A stretch of 64,000 bases of DNA from Paraburkholderia polaris. Lineage in GTDB: Bacteria; Pseudomonadota; Gammaproteobacteria; Burkholderiales; Burkholderiaceae. Positions within the stretch are counted from its first letter, which is position 1; each line of letters opens with the position of its first letter. Location: contig NZ_JABBGJ010000014.1 of NCBI RefSeq assembly GCF_012927345.1, positions 62,001 through 126,000 on the forward strand. Reading direction: 5' to 3'. The notes under the pieces were generated by a model. It saw only the letters and a list, made by a program, of their open reading frames with translations. It had not been told where the DNA came from and ran no database searches. Shown here in pieces: positions 18,258 through 26,538 of the stretch. The position numbers and the translations under genes were made by a program.

Positions 18258-19256
18258 ATGCGCATGATCCTGTTCAGCAGCCGCCAATACGACAGCGACA
18301 CGTTCGCCGAGGCCAACGGCACGCATCGCTATGAACTGCACTTCCAGGAATCGCACCTCGATGTCGAAACCGCGGTCCTGGCGCGGGGCTATGAAGTGGT
18401 CTGCCCGTTCGTCAACGACAACGTCGACGCCGCGGTGCTGGAGCGCCTCCATGCCGGCGGCACGCGCATGATCGCGCTGCGCTCGGCGGGCTTCAATCAC
18501 GTCGACCTGGCTGCGGCCGAGCGCCTCGGCATGACAGTTGCCCGGGTGCCGGCCTACTCGCCGCACGCGGTTGCCGAACATGCGGTTGGCCTGATTCTGG
18601 CGCTGAACCGGCGTTTGCCGCGCGCGGTCGCGCGCACGCGTGAAGGCGATTTCTCGCTGCACGGGCTGCTCGGCTTCGACCTGCACGGCAAGACGGTGGG
18701 CGTGATCGGCACCGGCATGATCGGCCGCGTGTTCGGCCGCATCATGGCGGGCTTCGGCATGCAGGTGCTCGCCCATGATCCCGGCACACCGGCCGAGGAT
18801 CTGCTCGCGCTCGGTGCGCGCTACGTGCCGCTCGACACGCTGCTGGCTGAAAGCGACGTCGTCAGCCTGCATTGTCCGTTGGTGTCCGGCACATACCATC
18901 TGATCGACGGGTCCGCGCTCGCGAAAATGAAGCGTGGCGCGATGCTGATCAATACCGGGCGCGGCGGCCTTGTCGAAAGCAATGCGCTGATCGGCGCGTT
19001 GAAGGACGGCCAGCTCGGCCATCTCGGGCTCGACGTGTACGAGGAAGAAGGCGGCCTCTTTTTCGAGGACCACTCGAACCTGCCGTTGCAGGACGACGTA
19101 CTGGCACGTCTGTTGATGTTCCCGAACGTGATCGTCACCGCGCACCAGGCATTCTTCACGCGCGAGGCGATGAACGAGATCGCGCAGACCACGCTCGATA
19201 ACGTCGCGGCATGGCAGGCCGGCACGCCGCGCAATGTCGTGCAGGCGCGCGGCTAG
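18258..19256 (+). CDS. ldhA: D-2-hydroxyacid dehydrogenase (fermentative D-lactate dehydrogenase type)
   Basis: NAD-dependent enzyme reducing pyruvate or related 2-ketoacids to D-hydroxyacids, 332 aa as usual for LdhA. It shows the NAD-binding motif GVIGTGMIGRVFGRIM, the LRSAGFNHVDL substrate loop, the catalytic arginine in INTGRGGLVES, the glutamate region LGLDVYEEEGGLFFED and the catalytic histidine in VIVTAHQAFFT. The ribosome site CTGGAG precedes the ATG. The EEEGGLFFEDHS insertion is typical of the LdhA subfamily rather than of phosphoglycerate dehydrogenase. Confidence 0.9.
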   Translation: MRMILFSSRQYDSDTFAEANGTHRYELHFQESHLDVETAVLARGYEVVCPFVNDNVDAAVLERLHAGGTRMIALRSAGFNHVDLAAAERLGMTVARVPAYSPHAVAEHAVGLILALNRRLPRAVARTREGDFSLHGLLGFDLHGKTVGVIGTGMIGRVFGRIMAGFGMQVLAHDPGTPAEDLLALGARYVPLDTLLAESDVVSLHCPLVSGTYHLIDGSALAKMKRGAMLINTGRGGLVESNALIGALKDGQLGHLGLDVYEEEGGLFFEDHSNLPLQDDVLARLLMFPNVIVTAHQAFFTREAMNEIAQTTLDNVAAWQAGTPRNVVQARG

Positions 19257-19334
19257 CCAGGCCTCCTCCCATTGCCCGTCCCGGCATTGATAGTGCGAGC
19301 GGGGAGTCGTCCTACACCCCGCCTCGCATCTGCT

Positions 19335-19976
19335 TCACCGGGGCGGACTGTCGCCGGCCACCGCATCCGCGCCGCCATCCACCGTGGTCGGGCGGATCGC
19401 CGTGCGGGCGTCGTCCGCTGCGCCGCACATCTCACGCAGCAAGGCCGCCTCGCGCTCGTGCACTTCCACCGGAAACCAGCGCGCGCCCGCATCGGCCAGA
19501 TAGCGCGCGCGATGCTGTCCGTTGCGAAACGCCACCACGCCTTCGCGCTCGAGACCGAACCAGCCCAGCAGACCCGGTGCGCGACGCGCGGAGATCGTCA
19601 CGTACGGCATCTGCGGGATGCGCGGGTTGTCCGGATCGAGAAACTCGCGAATGCCACGCACCTTGCCCGCATGCCATTCGGCAACCGGCTTCAGCACGTA
19701 ATCGGTGTTGTCGCGATCCGCGCATTCCAGCAGCTTGCGCACGTCGACCATGACCACTTGATGGCGCGTACCGTCAGCCACGAAGACGCGTTTCAGGCGC
19801 ACATGGTCGTACCATGGATGTTCATGCAGGGGCACGGTCCAGACCGTCTCGGCAGAGGCCGGCACGGCTGCGGGCGATGAATTGGACAAGGGCAAAGGCA
19901 GGCTCGATAAGCCAGCAAAAAAACGCCAGCGCGTTAAGAGAGCGCTAACGCTACGAGCCGATTGTGAAAGTTGCAT
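19335..19976 (-). CDS. Conserved hypothetical, plasmid fertility inhibition factor-like
   Basis: A 213-aa protein from the ATG at 19976 (MQLSQSARSVSALL). The N-terminal 45 residues are Ser/Ala/Pro-rich and possibly disordered; the core runs from VWTVPLHEHPWYDHVRLKR to VEVHEREAALLREMCG. The segment FRNGQHRARYLADAGARWFPVEVH has a ParB/Srx-like 'nGqHRa..l' look, which suggests a nucleotide-handling fold. From memory, similar Burkholderiaceae proteins carry the label 'plasmid fertility inhibition factor family'; I cannot confirm it here. It is divergent from the crotonase gene and convergent with ldhA. Confidence 0.55.
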   Translation of the reverse strand: MQLSQSARSVSALLTRWRFFAGLSSLPLPLSNSSPAAVPASAETVWTVPLHEHPWYDHVRLKRVFVADGTRHQVVMVDVRKLLECADRDNTDYVLKPVAEWHAGKVRGIREFLDPDNPRIPQMPYVTISARRAPGLLGWFGLEREGVVAFRNGQHRARYLADAGARWFPVEVHEREAALLREMCGAADDARTAIRPTTVDGGADAVAGDSPPR

Positions 19977-20052
19977 GACAACCAACGCTATTAATCGCAC
20001 TGCATGAGCACCCGGCCCGAGTGACCGGACGCAAACCTTTACGGACACAACG

Positions 20053-20877
20053 ATGATAACCACGCAAAATTTAAATGAACACGTGCGCATCGAAGCCAAT
20101 GAGGACACCGGCGTCGCCACTATCGTGCTCGAACGGCCCGCGCGGCGTAACGCCGTCGACCGCCCTACCGCGGATGCGCTCAGCGCCGCCTTCCGTCGCT
20201 TCGAAGCGGAGCCGGCATGGCGCGCGGCCGTGCTGTTCGGCGCGGGCGGCACTTTCTGCGCCGGCGCGGATCTCACCGCGCTCGCCGACGAGACCCGCCG
20301 CAATGAACTGCACGCCGACGGCAGCGGTGCTGGCCCGATGGGGCCGACGCGCATGAGCTTCAACAAACCGGTGATCGCCGCGATTGCCGGGTATGCGGTC
20401 GCGGGTGGCCTCGAACTGGCCGCGATGTGCGATCTGCGCGTCGTCGAAGAAGATGCCGTGCTTGGCGTGTTCTGCCGGCGCATCGGGATTCCGCTGATCG
20501 ATGGCGGCACGATCCGTTTGCCGCGTCTGATCGGGCTGTCGCGGGCGCTCGACCTGATTCTGACCGGCCGCGCGGTGGACGCGCAGGAAGCGCTCGGCTT
20601 CGGTCTCGCCAACCGTGTCGTGCGCAAGGGCGAAGCCCGGTCGGCGGCGGAACGGTTGGCCGCTGAACTGGCGGCCTTTCCGCAGGCGGCGCTGCTGGCG
20701 GACCGCCGCTCCGCGTTGGAAAACAGCACGCTAGAGGATCTCGCTCTCGCGCTGCGGCGAGAAAGCGCCGGCGGCTATCAGGCGGTATTCGACGAGGGCG
20801 TTACAGGCGCCGCACGTTTCGCCGACGGCGCCGGCCGTCATGGCAATACTTTCAAGTCAGACGAAAGCGCGCCGTAA
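20053..20877 (+). CDS. Enoyl-CoA hydratase/isomerase family protein
   Basis: Crotonase-fold enzyme, 274 aa. The first oxyanion-hole segment is GAGGTFCAGADLTALADE, and the second is AAIAGYAVAGGLELAAMCDLRV, with the glutamate in GGLELA at one catalytic position. The following DAVLGVFCRRIGIPLIDGG is typical of the family. The exact acyl-CoA substrate is not evident. The gene stands alone, divergent from the upstream hypothetical by only 76 bases. Confidence 0.88.
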   Translation: MITTQNLNEHVRIEANEDTGVATIVLERPARRNAVDRPTADALSAAFRRFEAEPAWRAAVLFGAGGTFCAGADLTALADETRRNELHADGSGAGPMGPTRMSFNKPVIAAIAGYAVAGGLELAAMCDLRVVEEDAVLGVFCRRIGIPLIDGGTIRLPRLIGLSRALDLILTGRAVDAQEALGFGLANRVVRKGEARSAAERLAAELAAFPQAALLADRRSALENSTLEDLALALRRESAGGYQAVFDEGVTGAARFADGAGRHGNTFKSDESAP

Positions 20878-21117
20878 AACAATGCCATTCGGCTGGAACG
20901 GTGAACGGGAAGGCGGCACGGCAAAGCGGCGCTTCAAAGCACACTCCAAGGTAGCTTTCAGCGAAAAACAACAACCGGCGTGACGCTCAGCAAGGGTGTT
21001 TTGACTTAGGTAGAATCCCCTACTGCTTTCCCCTCGCATGGCGCATGCGTTCTCGCCCCGAAAAATGCGCGCCTGCCGCACGACGCTTCCCGTCGCGCCG
21101 ATTCACGCTCCGTCACC

Positions 21118-22284
21118 ATGCCTTTACCTCTGCTCGCCCTCGCCGTTGCCGCTTTTGGAATCGGTACCACTGAATTCGTGATCATGGGGCTGCTGCCCGA
21201 TGTCGCGCGCGATCTGTCCGTGTCGATCCCGGCGGCCGGCATGCTGGTGTCGGCTTATGCGCTCGGCGTCACCATCGGCGCGCCGATCGTCGCGATCGCC
21301 GTGGCCAACATGCCGCGCAAGAAGGCGTTGATGAGCCTGATCGGCGTGTTTATCGTCGGCAATCTGCTGTGCGCGATCGCGCCAGGCTACGCGGTGCTGA
21401 TGGCCGCGCGCATCGTCACGGCGTTTTGCCATGGTGCGTTCTTCGGCATCGGTTCGGTGGTCGCGGCCGGTCTGGTCGCGCCGAACCGCCGCGCGCAGGC
21501 GATTGCGCTGATGTTCACCGGCTTGACGCTCGCCAACGTGCTCGGCGTGCCGCTCGGCACCGCGCTCGGTCAGGCGGTGGGCTGGCGCGCCACCTTCTGG
21601 GCGGTCACGGGCATCGGCATCCTCGCTGCGCTCGCGCTCGCGGTATGCCTGCCGGCGAAGATTGAAATGCAGAAGGCGAGCCTCGTGCGCGAGTTCAGCG
21701 TGCTGAAGAACCCGCAAGTGCTGATGGTGCTCGGCATCAGCGTGCTCGCGTCGGCCAGCCTGTTTTCCACCTTCACCTATATCACGCCGATTCTCGAAGA
21801 CGTGAGCGGTTTCACGCCGCACGCGGTCACGTTCGTGCTGTTGCTGTTCGGCCTCGGCTTGACGGTGGGCAGCACGCTCGGCGGCAAGCTCGCGGACTGG
21901 CGGCTGATGCCCTCGCTGGTTGCGTTTCTGCTGGCGATCGTCGTGATCCTGACCATTTTCGCCGGCACGATGCACGCTGAGATCCCGGCCATGATCACGA
22001 TCTTCGTGTGGGGCATTCTGGCCTTCGCGATCGTGCCGCCGCTGCAAATGTTGATCGTCGACCGCGCGAGCCATGCGCCGAATCTGGCCTCGACCCTGAA
22101 TCAAGGCGCGTTCAACCTCGGCAATGCAACGGGTGCGTGGCTCGGCGGCATGGCGATCGGCGCAGGCGCGCCACTCACCACGCTGCCGTGGGTCGGCGTG
22201 GCGATTTCGATCGGTGCGCTAGCGCTGACGCTGTGGTCGGTGTCGATCGACCGGCGCGCGCAACGGATGGCGGTGGCGGGGTAG
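21118..22284 (+). CDS. MFS transporter, AraJ/YdhP-like (DHA1)
   Basis: Predicted 12-helix exporter, 388 aa. It begins almost directly with helix 1 (MPLPLLALAVAAFGIGTTEFVIMGLLPDVA), the hallmark of the AraJ/NepI/SotB group. Motif A is NMPRKKALM, and helix 5 holds the antiporter-type GVPLGTALGQAVGWRATFW. It is probably a drug or sugar efflux protein; the substrate is unknown. The 240-base gap upstream probably holds its promoter; no other feature was seen there. Confidence 0.86.
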   Translation: MPLPLLALAVAAFGIGTTEFVIMGLLPDVARDLSVSIPAAGMLVSAYALGVTIGAPIVAIAVANMPRKKALMSLIGVFIVGNLLCAIAPGYAVLMAARIVTAFCHGAFFGIGSVVAAGLVAPNRRAQAIALMFTGLTLANVLGVPLGTALGQAVGWRATFWAVTGIGILAALALAVCLPAKIEMQKASLVREFSVLKNPQVLMVLGISVLASASLFSTFTYITPILEDVSGFTPHAVTFVLLLFGLGLTVGSTLGGKLADWRLMPSLVAFLLAIVVILTIFAGTMHAEIPAMITIFVWGILAFAIVPPLQMLIVDRASHAPNLASTLNQGAFNLGNATGAWLGGMAIGAGAPLTTLPWVGVAISIGALALTLWSVSIDRRAQRMAVAG

Positions 22285-22369
22285 ACCCTTTCCGCGCTTA
22301 TGCCCGTTGGTTGAAGCTGCGACGGAATGGTCGATCGCTTGGGGTGAGACCGTAGTAGCATCTCGCCCG

Positions 22370-23533
22370 ATGAAAGTCATTCTCACGCGCGATTTCCTCG
22401 CTCTCATTCTCAGCGTCGCCGTGGTCGGACTCGGCAGCGGCGCCACGCTTCCGCTCACCGCCCTCGCGCTCACGCAAGCTGGCTACGGTACCGACGTGGT
22501 CGGCCTGCTGACCGCCGCGCAAGCGGGCGGCGGCCTTATCGTCGTGCCGGTGGCAGCCTGGATTGCGGCGCGCTTCGGCGGCCGCCAGGTGATCGTCGGC
22601 GCGGTGCTGGTGGTTGCGCTGGCAACCGCGCTGATGCAACTCACCTCGAACCTGTGGCTATGGGCGGTGCTGCGCGTGATGTGCGGCGCGGCGCTGATGC
22701 TGCTCTTCACCATCGGCGAAGCATGGGTCAACCAACTCGCCGACGACGCCACGCGCGGCCGCGTCGTCGCGATCTACGCAACCAACTTCACGCTGTTCCA
22801 GATGGCCGGCCCGGTGCTGGTGAGCCAGATCGACGACTTCATACACTGGCGTTTCCTGATCTGCGGCGCGATCTTCCTGCTGGCTTTGCCGGCGCTCGCC
22901 AGCATCCGCAAGACACCGCAAGCGTCGGAGGATGAACACGCCGCTCACGGCAGCTGGCGCCATGTGTTGCCGCAGATGCCCGCACTCGTGATCGGCACGG
23001 GGTTTTTCGCGTTGTTCGACACGATCGCGCTGTCGCTGCTGCCGCTCTTCGCGATGTCGCATGGCATCACGAGCGAAGTGGCCGTGCTGTTCGCGTCAGC
23101 CCTTCTGCTCGGCGATACGACGATGCAGTTTCCGATCGGCTGGCTCGCCGACCGGCTTGGCCGCGAACGCGTGCATATCGGCTGCGGTTTGATCGTCGTG
23201 GTGTTGCTGCCGTTCCTGCCTTGGGCGATTACGTCGCCGTGGCTGTGCTGGCCACTGTTGTATGTGCTCGGCGCGGCGGCTGGGGCGATCTATACGCTGT
23301 CGCTGGTCGCCTGCGGCGAGCGGTTTCGCGGCGTCGCGCTGGTGTCGGCGAGTTCGCTGGTGGGGGCGTCGTGGAGCGCGGCCAGTTTCGGTGGGCCGTT
23401 GGTGGCTGGGGCGTTGATGAAGGGAGTAGGCAACGATGCGATGGTGGGGGTGCTGCTCGCCGGGGCAGTGGCATTTCTGGCGGCGGTTGGATGGGAGCGG
23501 CGACGGAGCCTTGCGCGGGGAATGGTTAGATAG
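22370..23533 (+). CDS. MFS transporter, YcaD-like
   Basis: Predicted 12-helix transporter, 387 aa from ATG 22370 (MKVILTRDFLALILS). An upstream in-frame start exists at 22307 but gives a polar, unlikely N-terminus. It shows WIAARFGGRQVIV (motif A), IGEAWVNQLADDATRGRV typical of the YcaD/UPF0226 relatives, and GWLADRLGRERV in the second half. It lies 85 bases after the previous MFS gene on the same strand and may be co-transcribed. The substrate is unknown. Confidence 0.83.
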   Translation: MKVILTRDFLALILSVAVVGLGSGATLPLTALALTQAGYGTDVVGLLTAAQAGGGLIVVPVAAWIAARFGGRQVIVGAVLVVALATALMQLTSNLWLWAVLRVMCGAALMLLFTIGEAWVNQLADDATRGRVVAIYATNFTLFQMAGPVLVSQIDDFIHWRFLICGAIFLLALPALASIRKTPQASEDEHAAHGSWRHVLPQMPALVIGTGFFALFDTIALSLLPLFAMSHGITSEVAVLFASALLLGDTTMQFPIGWLADRLGRERVHIGCGLIVVVLLPFLPWAITSPWLCWPLLYVLGAAAGAIYTLSLVACGERFRGVALVSASSLVGASWSAASFGGPLVAGALMKGVGNDAMVGVLLAGAVAFLAAVGWERRRSLARGMVR

Positions 23534-23668
23534 GCGGTGAACAGCGGCACCCCTGCCCCCGTTGAGGGGGAACTCAACGCTCAGTCATTTTGGGAAATTT
23601 CTCACAACAAAATCGTGGCAGAGTCAGGCACACTCATCCATACGCATTCCTATATAAATTAAGAAAGT

Positions 23669-24487
23669 ATGAGAGATGTCTTAGTTTCAGCTGGAGATTC
23701 TGAAGCGCTGCGACCCATTCGTCTTGCTTCGCAGGGAACCAGAGAAGTATCGGTCGCAGACGGTGATGCAGACGATCGGGTCGGCCACGCAAGCTCGGAA
23801 TCGTACCAAGCCGTAGCCACGCTGCTGCGGGCCGCTTTGATGGAGTGCACGCCGCCCAAGCTGACCAGGGCGATTCTGGCGCATCCCTGCTTTACCCACG
23901 CCTGCAATGTCGCCCACGAAGATCTGCATGCATTCGTTTCCAAAGACCCTGCCCAGCGAGGCTCATGGCATGCCACGCTAGCAGGATCCACGTCATACAA
24001 AGCGACGCTGCATTACCGCCTCGCCCACGCGTTGCTGACTATCAACAGTCTCGACACCTTCTCACGCCAGGAATGGGAAGCCTACGCCTCGCTCATCTGT
24101 AATCGCGGCAAGCTTCTGTCCGGTGCAGAAATTCATCCCCGCAGCGAAATCGGCCGGCGATTCATTCTTGACCACGGCTGGGGAGTAGTCATCGGCGAGA
24201 CCAGCGTGATCGGCGACGATTGCTACATGCTTGGCGGCGTCACGTTAGGGGCAGCGGGTATCGCCGGCAATTCGTCCGTGAAGCGCCATCCCACGCTGGG
24301 TGATCGCGTACAGATCGGCGCATTCGCGCGCATTTTCGGCAACATTCATGTCGGAAACGATGTCTTCATCGGCACCCATTGCTGTGTCACGCACAGCATT
24401 GCGTCAGGTTCAATAGTAACGCTTCGGTCAGAGACACAAGTCGTTCGTGATGGGGCGGCCCCACACGCGCCAGACCGAACATTCTAA
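23669..24487 (+). CDS. Serine O-acetyltransferase (CysE-like), first gene of a four-gene cassette
   Basis: Makes O-acetyl-L-serine from serine and acetyl-CoA. It has 272 aa: a helical N-terminal part (SYQAVATLLRAAL.., ATLHYRLAHALL) and a left-handed beta-helix of hexapeptide repeats. Catalytic residues are present: Asp-His in ILDHGWGVVIGETSVIGDD and the histidine of RHPTLGDRVQIGAF. The C-terminal tail that in CysE gives cysteine feedback and CysK docking is short and unlike CysE, so regulation may differ. A TATAAA-like hexamer at 23653-23658 is very close to the ATG. The next gene begins 18 bases after the stop. Base use is less GC-skewed than in neighbours, which hints at transfer. This is probably a pathway-specific rather than a housekeeping CysE. 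Confidence 0.85.
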   Translation: MRDVLVSAGDSEALRPIRLASQGTREVSVADGDADDRVGHASSESYQAVATLLRAALMECTPPKLTRAILAHPCFTHACNVAHEDLHAFVSKDPAQRGSWHATLAGSTSYKATLHYRLAHALLTINSLDTFSRQEWEAYASLICNRGKLLSGAEIHPRSEIGRRFILDHGWGVVIGETSVIGDDCYMLGGVTLGAAGIAGNSSVKRHPTLGDRVQIGAFARIFGNIHVGNDVFIGTHCCVTHSIASGSIVTLRSETQVVRDGAAPHAPDRTF

Positions 24488-24505
24488 GGCGAGGTTACTC
24501 ACTCC

Positions 24506-25312
24506 ATGCTTTCATTCCCAAGGTCGACCGAAAAACTCTATTATTCGGACACCTTCTTATATCAGACTGATTCGCTCGTTTCAAAGGTCGGCAACAACTA
24601 TGTTGAACTGGCTGCCACCGTCGCCTATCCCGAAGGTGGCGGCCAGGAGGCCGACATGGGCACATTGACGTTATCTGACGGCAGGGCAATTCGGTTCATT
24701 CACGCGCGGAAGATGTACGGGCAACGAGCGAACATCGCCGGCTTCCCTGATATTCAAACAGGCGGGGTCGTCGAACACGTGATTCATCCCGACGACGTTC
24801 AGCATCTCGCGAGCCTGCGTACGGGCGACGCCGTGCAGATTGGCATCGACCGCATCCGCAGAGCACAGTTGTCCTTGAGCCACACGGCGTCGCACCTGCT
24901 GTATCTGGGCGTCGGACAAATTCGATCCGACGCGCTCGCGTGGACACTCGGTTGCCATATTCGCCCCGATGGAGCGCGTTTCGATTTCGGGGTTAGCCGG
25001 CGCTTTACATCCGAGGAAGTGCAAGCCATCGAGCAGATCGCCAATGATTTCGTCACCCGCGGCAGCACGGTTCTGACTTACGCACACCCCGATCATATCG
25101 ACGCGCGATATTGGGCATGCGAAGGCAACGTCATCCCGTGCGGCGGCACGCACATCGGTGACACGGCTCCGATCGGACGCATAGCCGTTCGCCGCAAGAG
25201 CATGGGCACGGGCAAAGAACGCCTGTCGTGTCAATTCGACGAAGCACGCTTCAATGTCGCGTCGTTCCACGCAGGCTCGTGTGGCATTGCTTCAGGCGGA
25301 GAGCCGTCATGA
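24506..25312 (+). CDS. Free-standing alanyl-tRNA editing protein (AlaX-like)
   Basis: Trans-editing deacylase related to the AlaRS editing domain, 268 aa. The beta-barrel signature AYPEGGGQEADMG is followed by both zinc-site motifs: HTASH (in LSHTASHLLYLG) and CGGTH (in VIPCGGTHIGDTAP). Known AlaX enzymes remove Ser or Gly from tRNA-Ala. It sits inside an amino-acid-synthesis cassette and overlaps the next gene by ATGA, so co-translation is likely. The placement suggests it hydrolyses tRNA mischarged with the cassette's product, a self-protection role. That role is inference. Confidence 0.85.
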   Translation: MLSFPRSTEKLYYSDTFLYQTDSLVSKVGNNYVELAATVAYPEGGGQEADMGTLTLSDGRAIRFIHARKMYGQRANIAGFPDIQTGGVVEHVIHPDDVQHLASLRTGDAVQIGIDRIRRAQLSLSHTASHLLYLGVGQIRSDALAWTLGCHIRPDGARFDFGVSRRFTSEEVQAIEQIANDFVTRGSTVLTYAHPDHIDARYWACEGNVIPCGGTHIGDTAPIGRIAVRRKSMGTGKERLSCQFDEARFNVASFHAGSCGIASGGEPS

Positions 25313-26538
25313 AACGCGTTCTCGCCACGCCACATCCGGCCTCGATCGGACTCGGCAAACTGCCCGGCACAACCTACCTTTTGACGCTCTGCCAGGCTAT
25401 GAACCTGACAGCCGCCGTGGTGTCCGTCACGATTGCCGCGCTAGTCGGCGGCAAGCTCGCGCCGAACCACGCGTGGGCCACGGTGCCATACGGCTGCCAG
25501 TTTGCAGCGGTCGCGCTCGCCACGTATCCCGCCGCGACCTTCATGCGTCGTTACGGGCGGAAAAATGGCTTTCTGCTCGGCGCAATCTGTCTCATAGCGG
25601 CCGGCTGCGTTGGCTACGACGCCGTTAGGCACGCCAGCTTTGCGCAACTGGTCGTCGCACACGCGTTGCTTGGAGTCTATGTAGCGTTCGCGAACTTCTA
25701 CCGCTTTGCCGCCGTTGACGGACTCGCACCCGAGATGCGGCCCAAAGGCGTCTCGCTTGTCGTGGCCGGCGGGATCATCGCCGCAATCAGCGGCCCGTTT
25801 CTGTCGATCGGTCTGCGCGATGTCAGCGGTTTTGCGACCTTCTCCTTGTGCTACGCATCCTTTGTTTTGCTCGGACTAGCCACCATCGCGCTCATCGCGC
25901 TCTGGCGCCCGGCTGCGGCGGCGGCCACTGGCGTGCAGCCGGTCGAGGCGGGCTCCGTCATGAGTCTTGCACCCATCATCGTCGCAATCGTCGCGTCGGC
26001 GCTCAGCTACTTCATCATGAATATGCTGATGGTTCAAGCGTCGCTGCTGATGGAGTCAATGTGCGTGTCATTTGACATGAGTTCCCTGGCGATCCAGGGA
26101 CACGTCATCGCCATGTTCGCGCCATCCTTCGTGACCGGCACGATTCTGATCCGCGCAGGCCACCGCAATACGCTGCTCGCTGGTTATGCGTTGCTGGCCG
26201 GCTCAGCGGTGTTGGGTATTTGGGGTTCGGGTCTGAGCGCGGTCGTCGCCGGCCTGATCATGCTCGGCGTGGGCTGGAATTTCGGCTACGTCGGCGGTGG
26301 TGCGCTGTTGGCCTATACGCTAACCGAGCATAATCGCCACCGCATGCAGGGCATTAACGACTCCATTATCGCAATCTTCGCAACGGCGGGTGCGTTTTCC
26401 CCGGCCCCGCTGCAGGCCTGGATCGGTTGGCAGAACACCAACCTGCTCTGCCTGGCGCTGTGCCTGGCCGCAGCCTGTCTGACATGGATCTGCATGCGAG
26501 AGACCCGGTCGACTGTGGGCGAGGCGCTTCGAACATGA
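25309..26538 (+). CDS. MFS transporter of the cassette, probable amino-acid-product exporter
   Basis: Predicted 12-helix transporter, 409 aa. ATG 25309 overlaps the AlaX stop (ATGA) and is chosen over an upstream in-frame start at 25228 that would lie inside the AlaX gene. It shows FMRRYGRKNGFLLGA (motif A), ANFYRFAAVDGLAPEMRPKGVSLVVAGG and GVGWNFGYVGGGALL, like a group of bacterial MFS proteins of unknown substrate. Its position between the AlaX and PLP-enzyme genes, with overlaps on both sides, indicates it handles the substrate or product of the pathway. Confidence 0.83.
   Translation: MKRVLATPHPASIGLGKLPGTTYLLTLCQAMNLTAAVVSVTIAALVGGKLAPNHAWATVPYGCQFAAVALATYPAATFMRRYGRKNGFLLGAICLIAAGCVGYDAVRHASFAQLVVAHALLGVYVAFANFYRFAAVDGLAPEMRPKGVSLVVAGGIIAAISGPFLSIGLRDVSGFATFSLCYASFVLLGLATIALIALWRPAAAAATGVQPVEAGSVMSLAPIIVAIVASALSYFIMNMLMVQASLLMESMCVSFDMSSLAIQGHVIAMFAPSFVTGTILIRAGHRNTLLAGYALLAGSAVLGIWGSGLSAVVAGLIMLGVGWNFGYVGGGALLAYTLTEHNRHRMQGINDSIIAIFATAGAFSPAPLQAWIGWQNTNLLCLALCLAAACLTWICMRETRSTVGEALRT

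Noticed and set aside
26427..26534. Longer start for the PLP enzyme
   Set aside because: It lies inside the MFS gene; the ATGA overlap start fits the operon and the family length.
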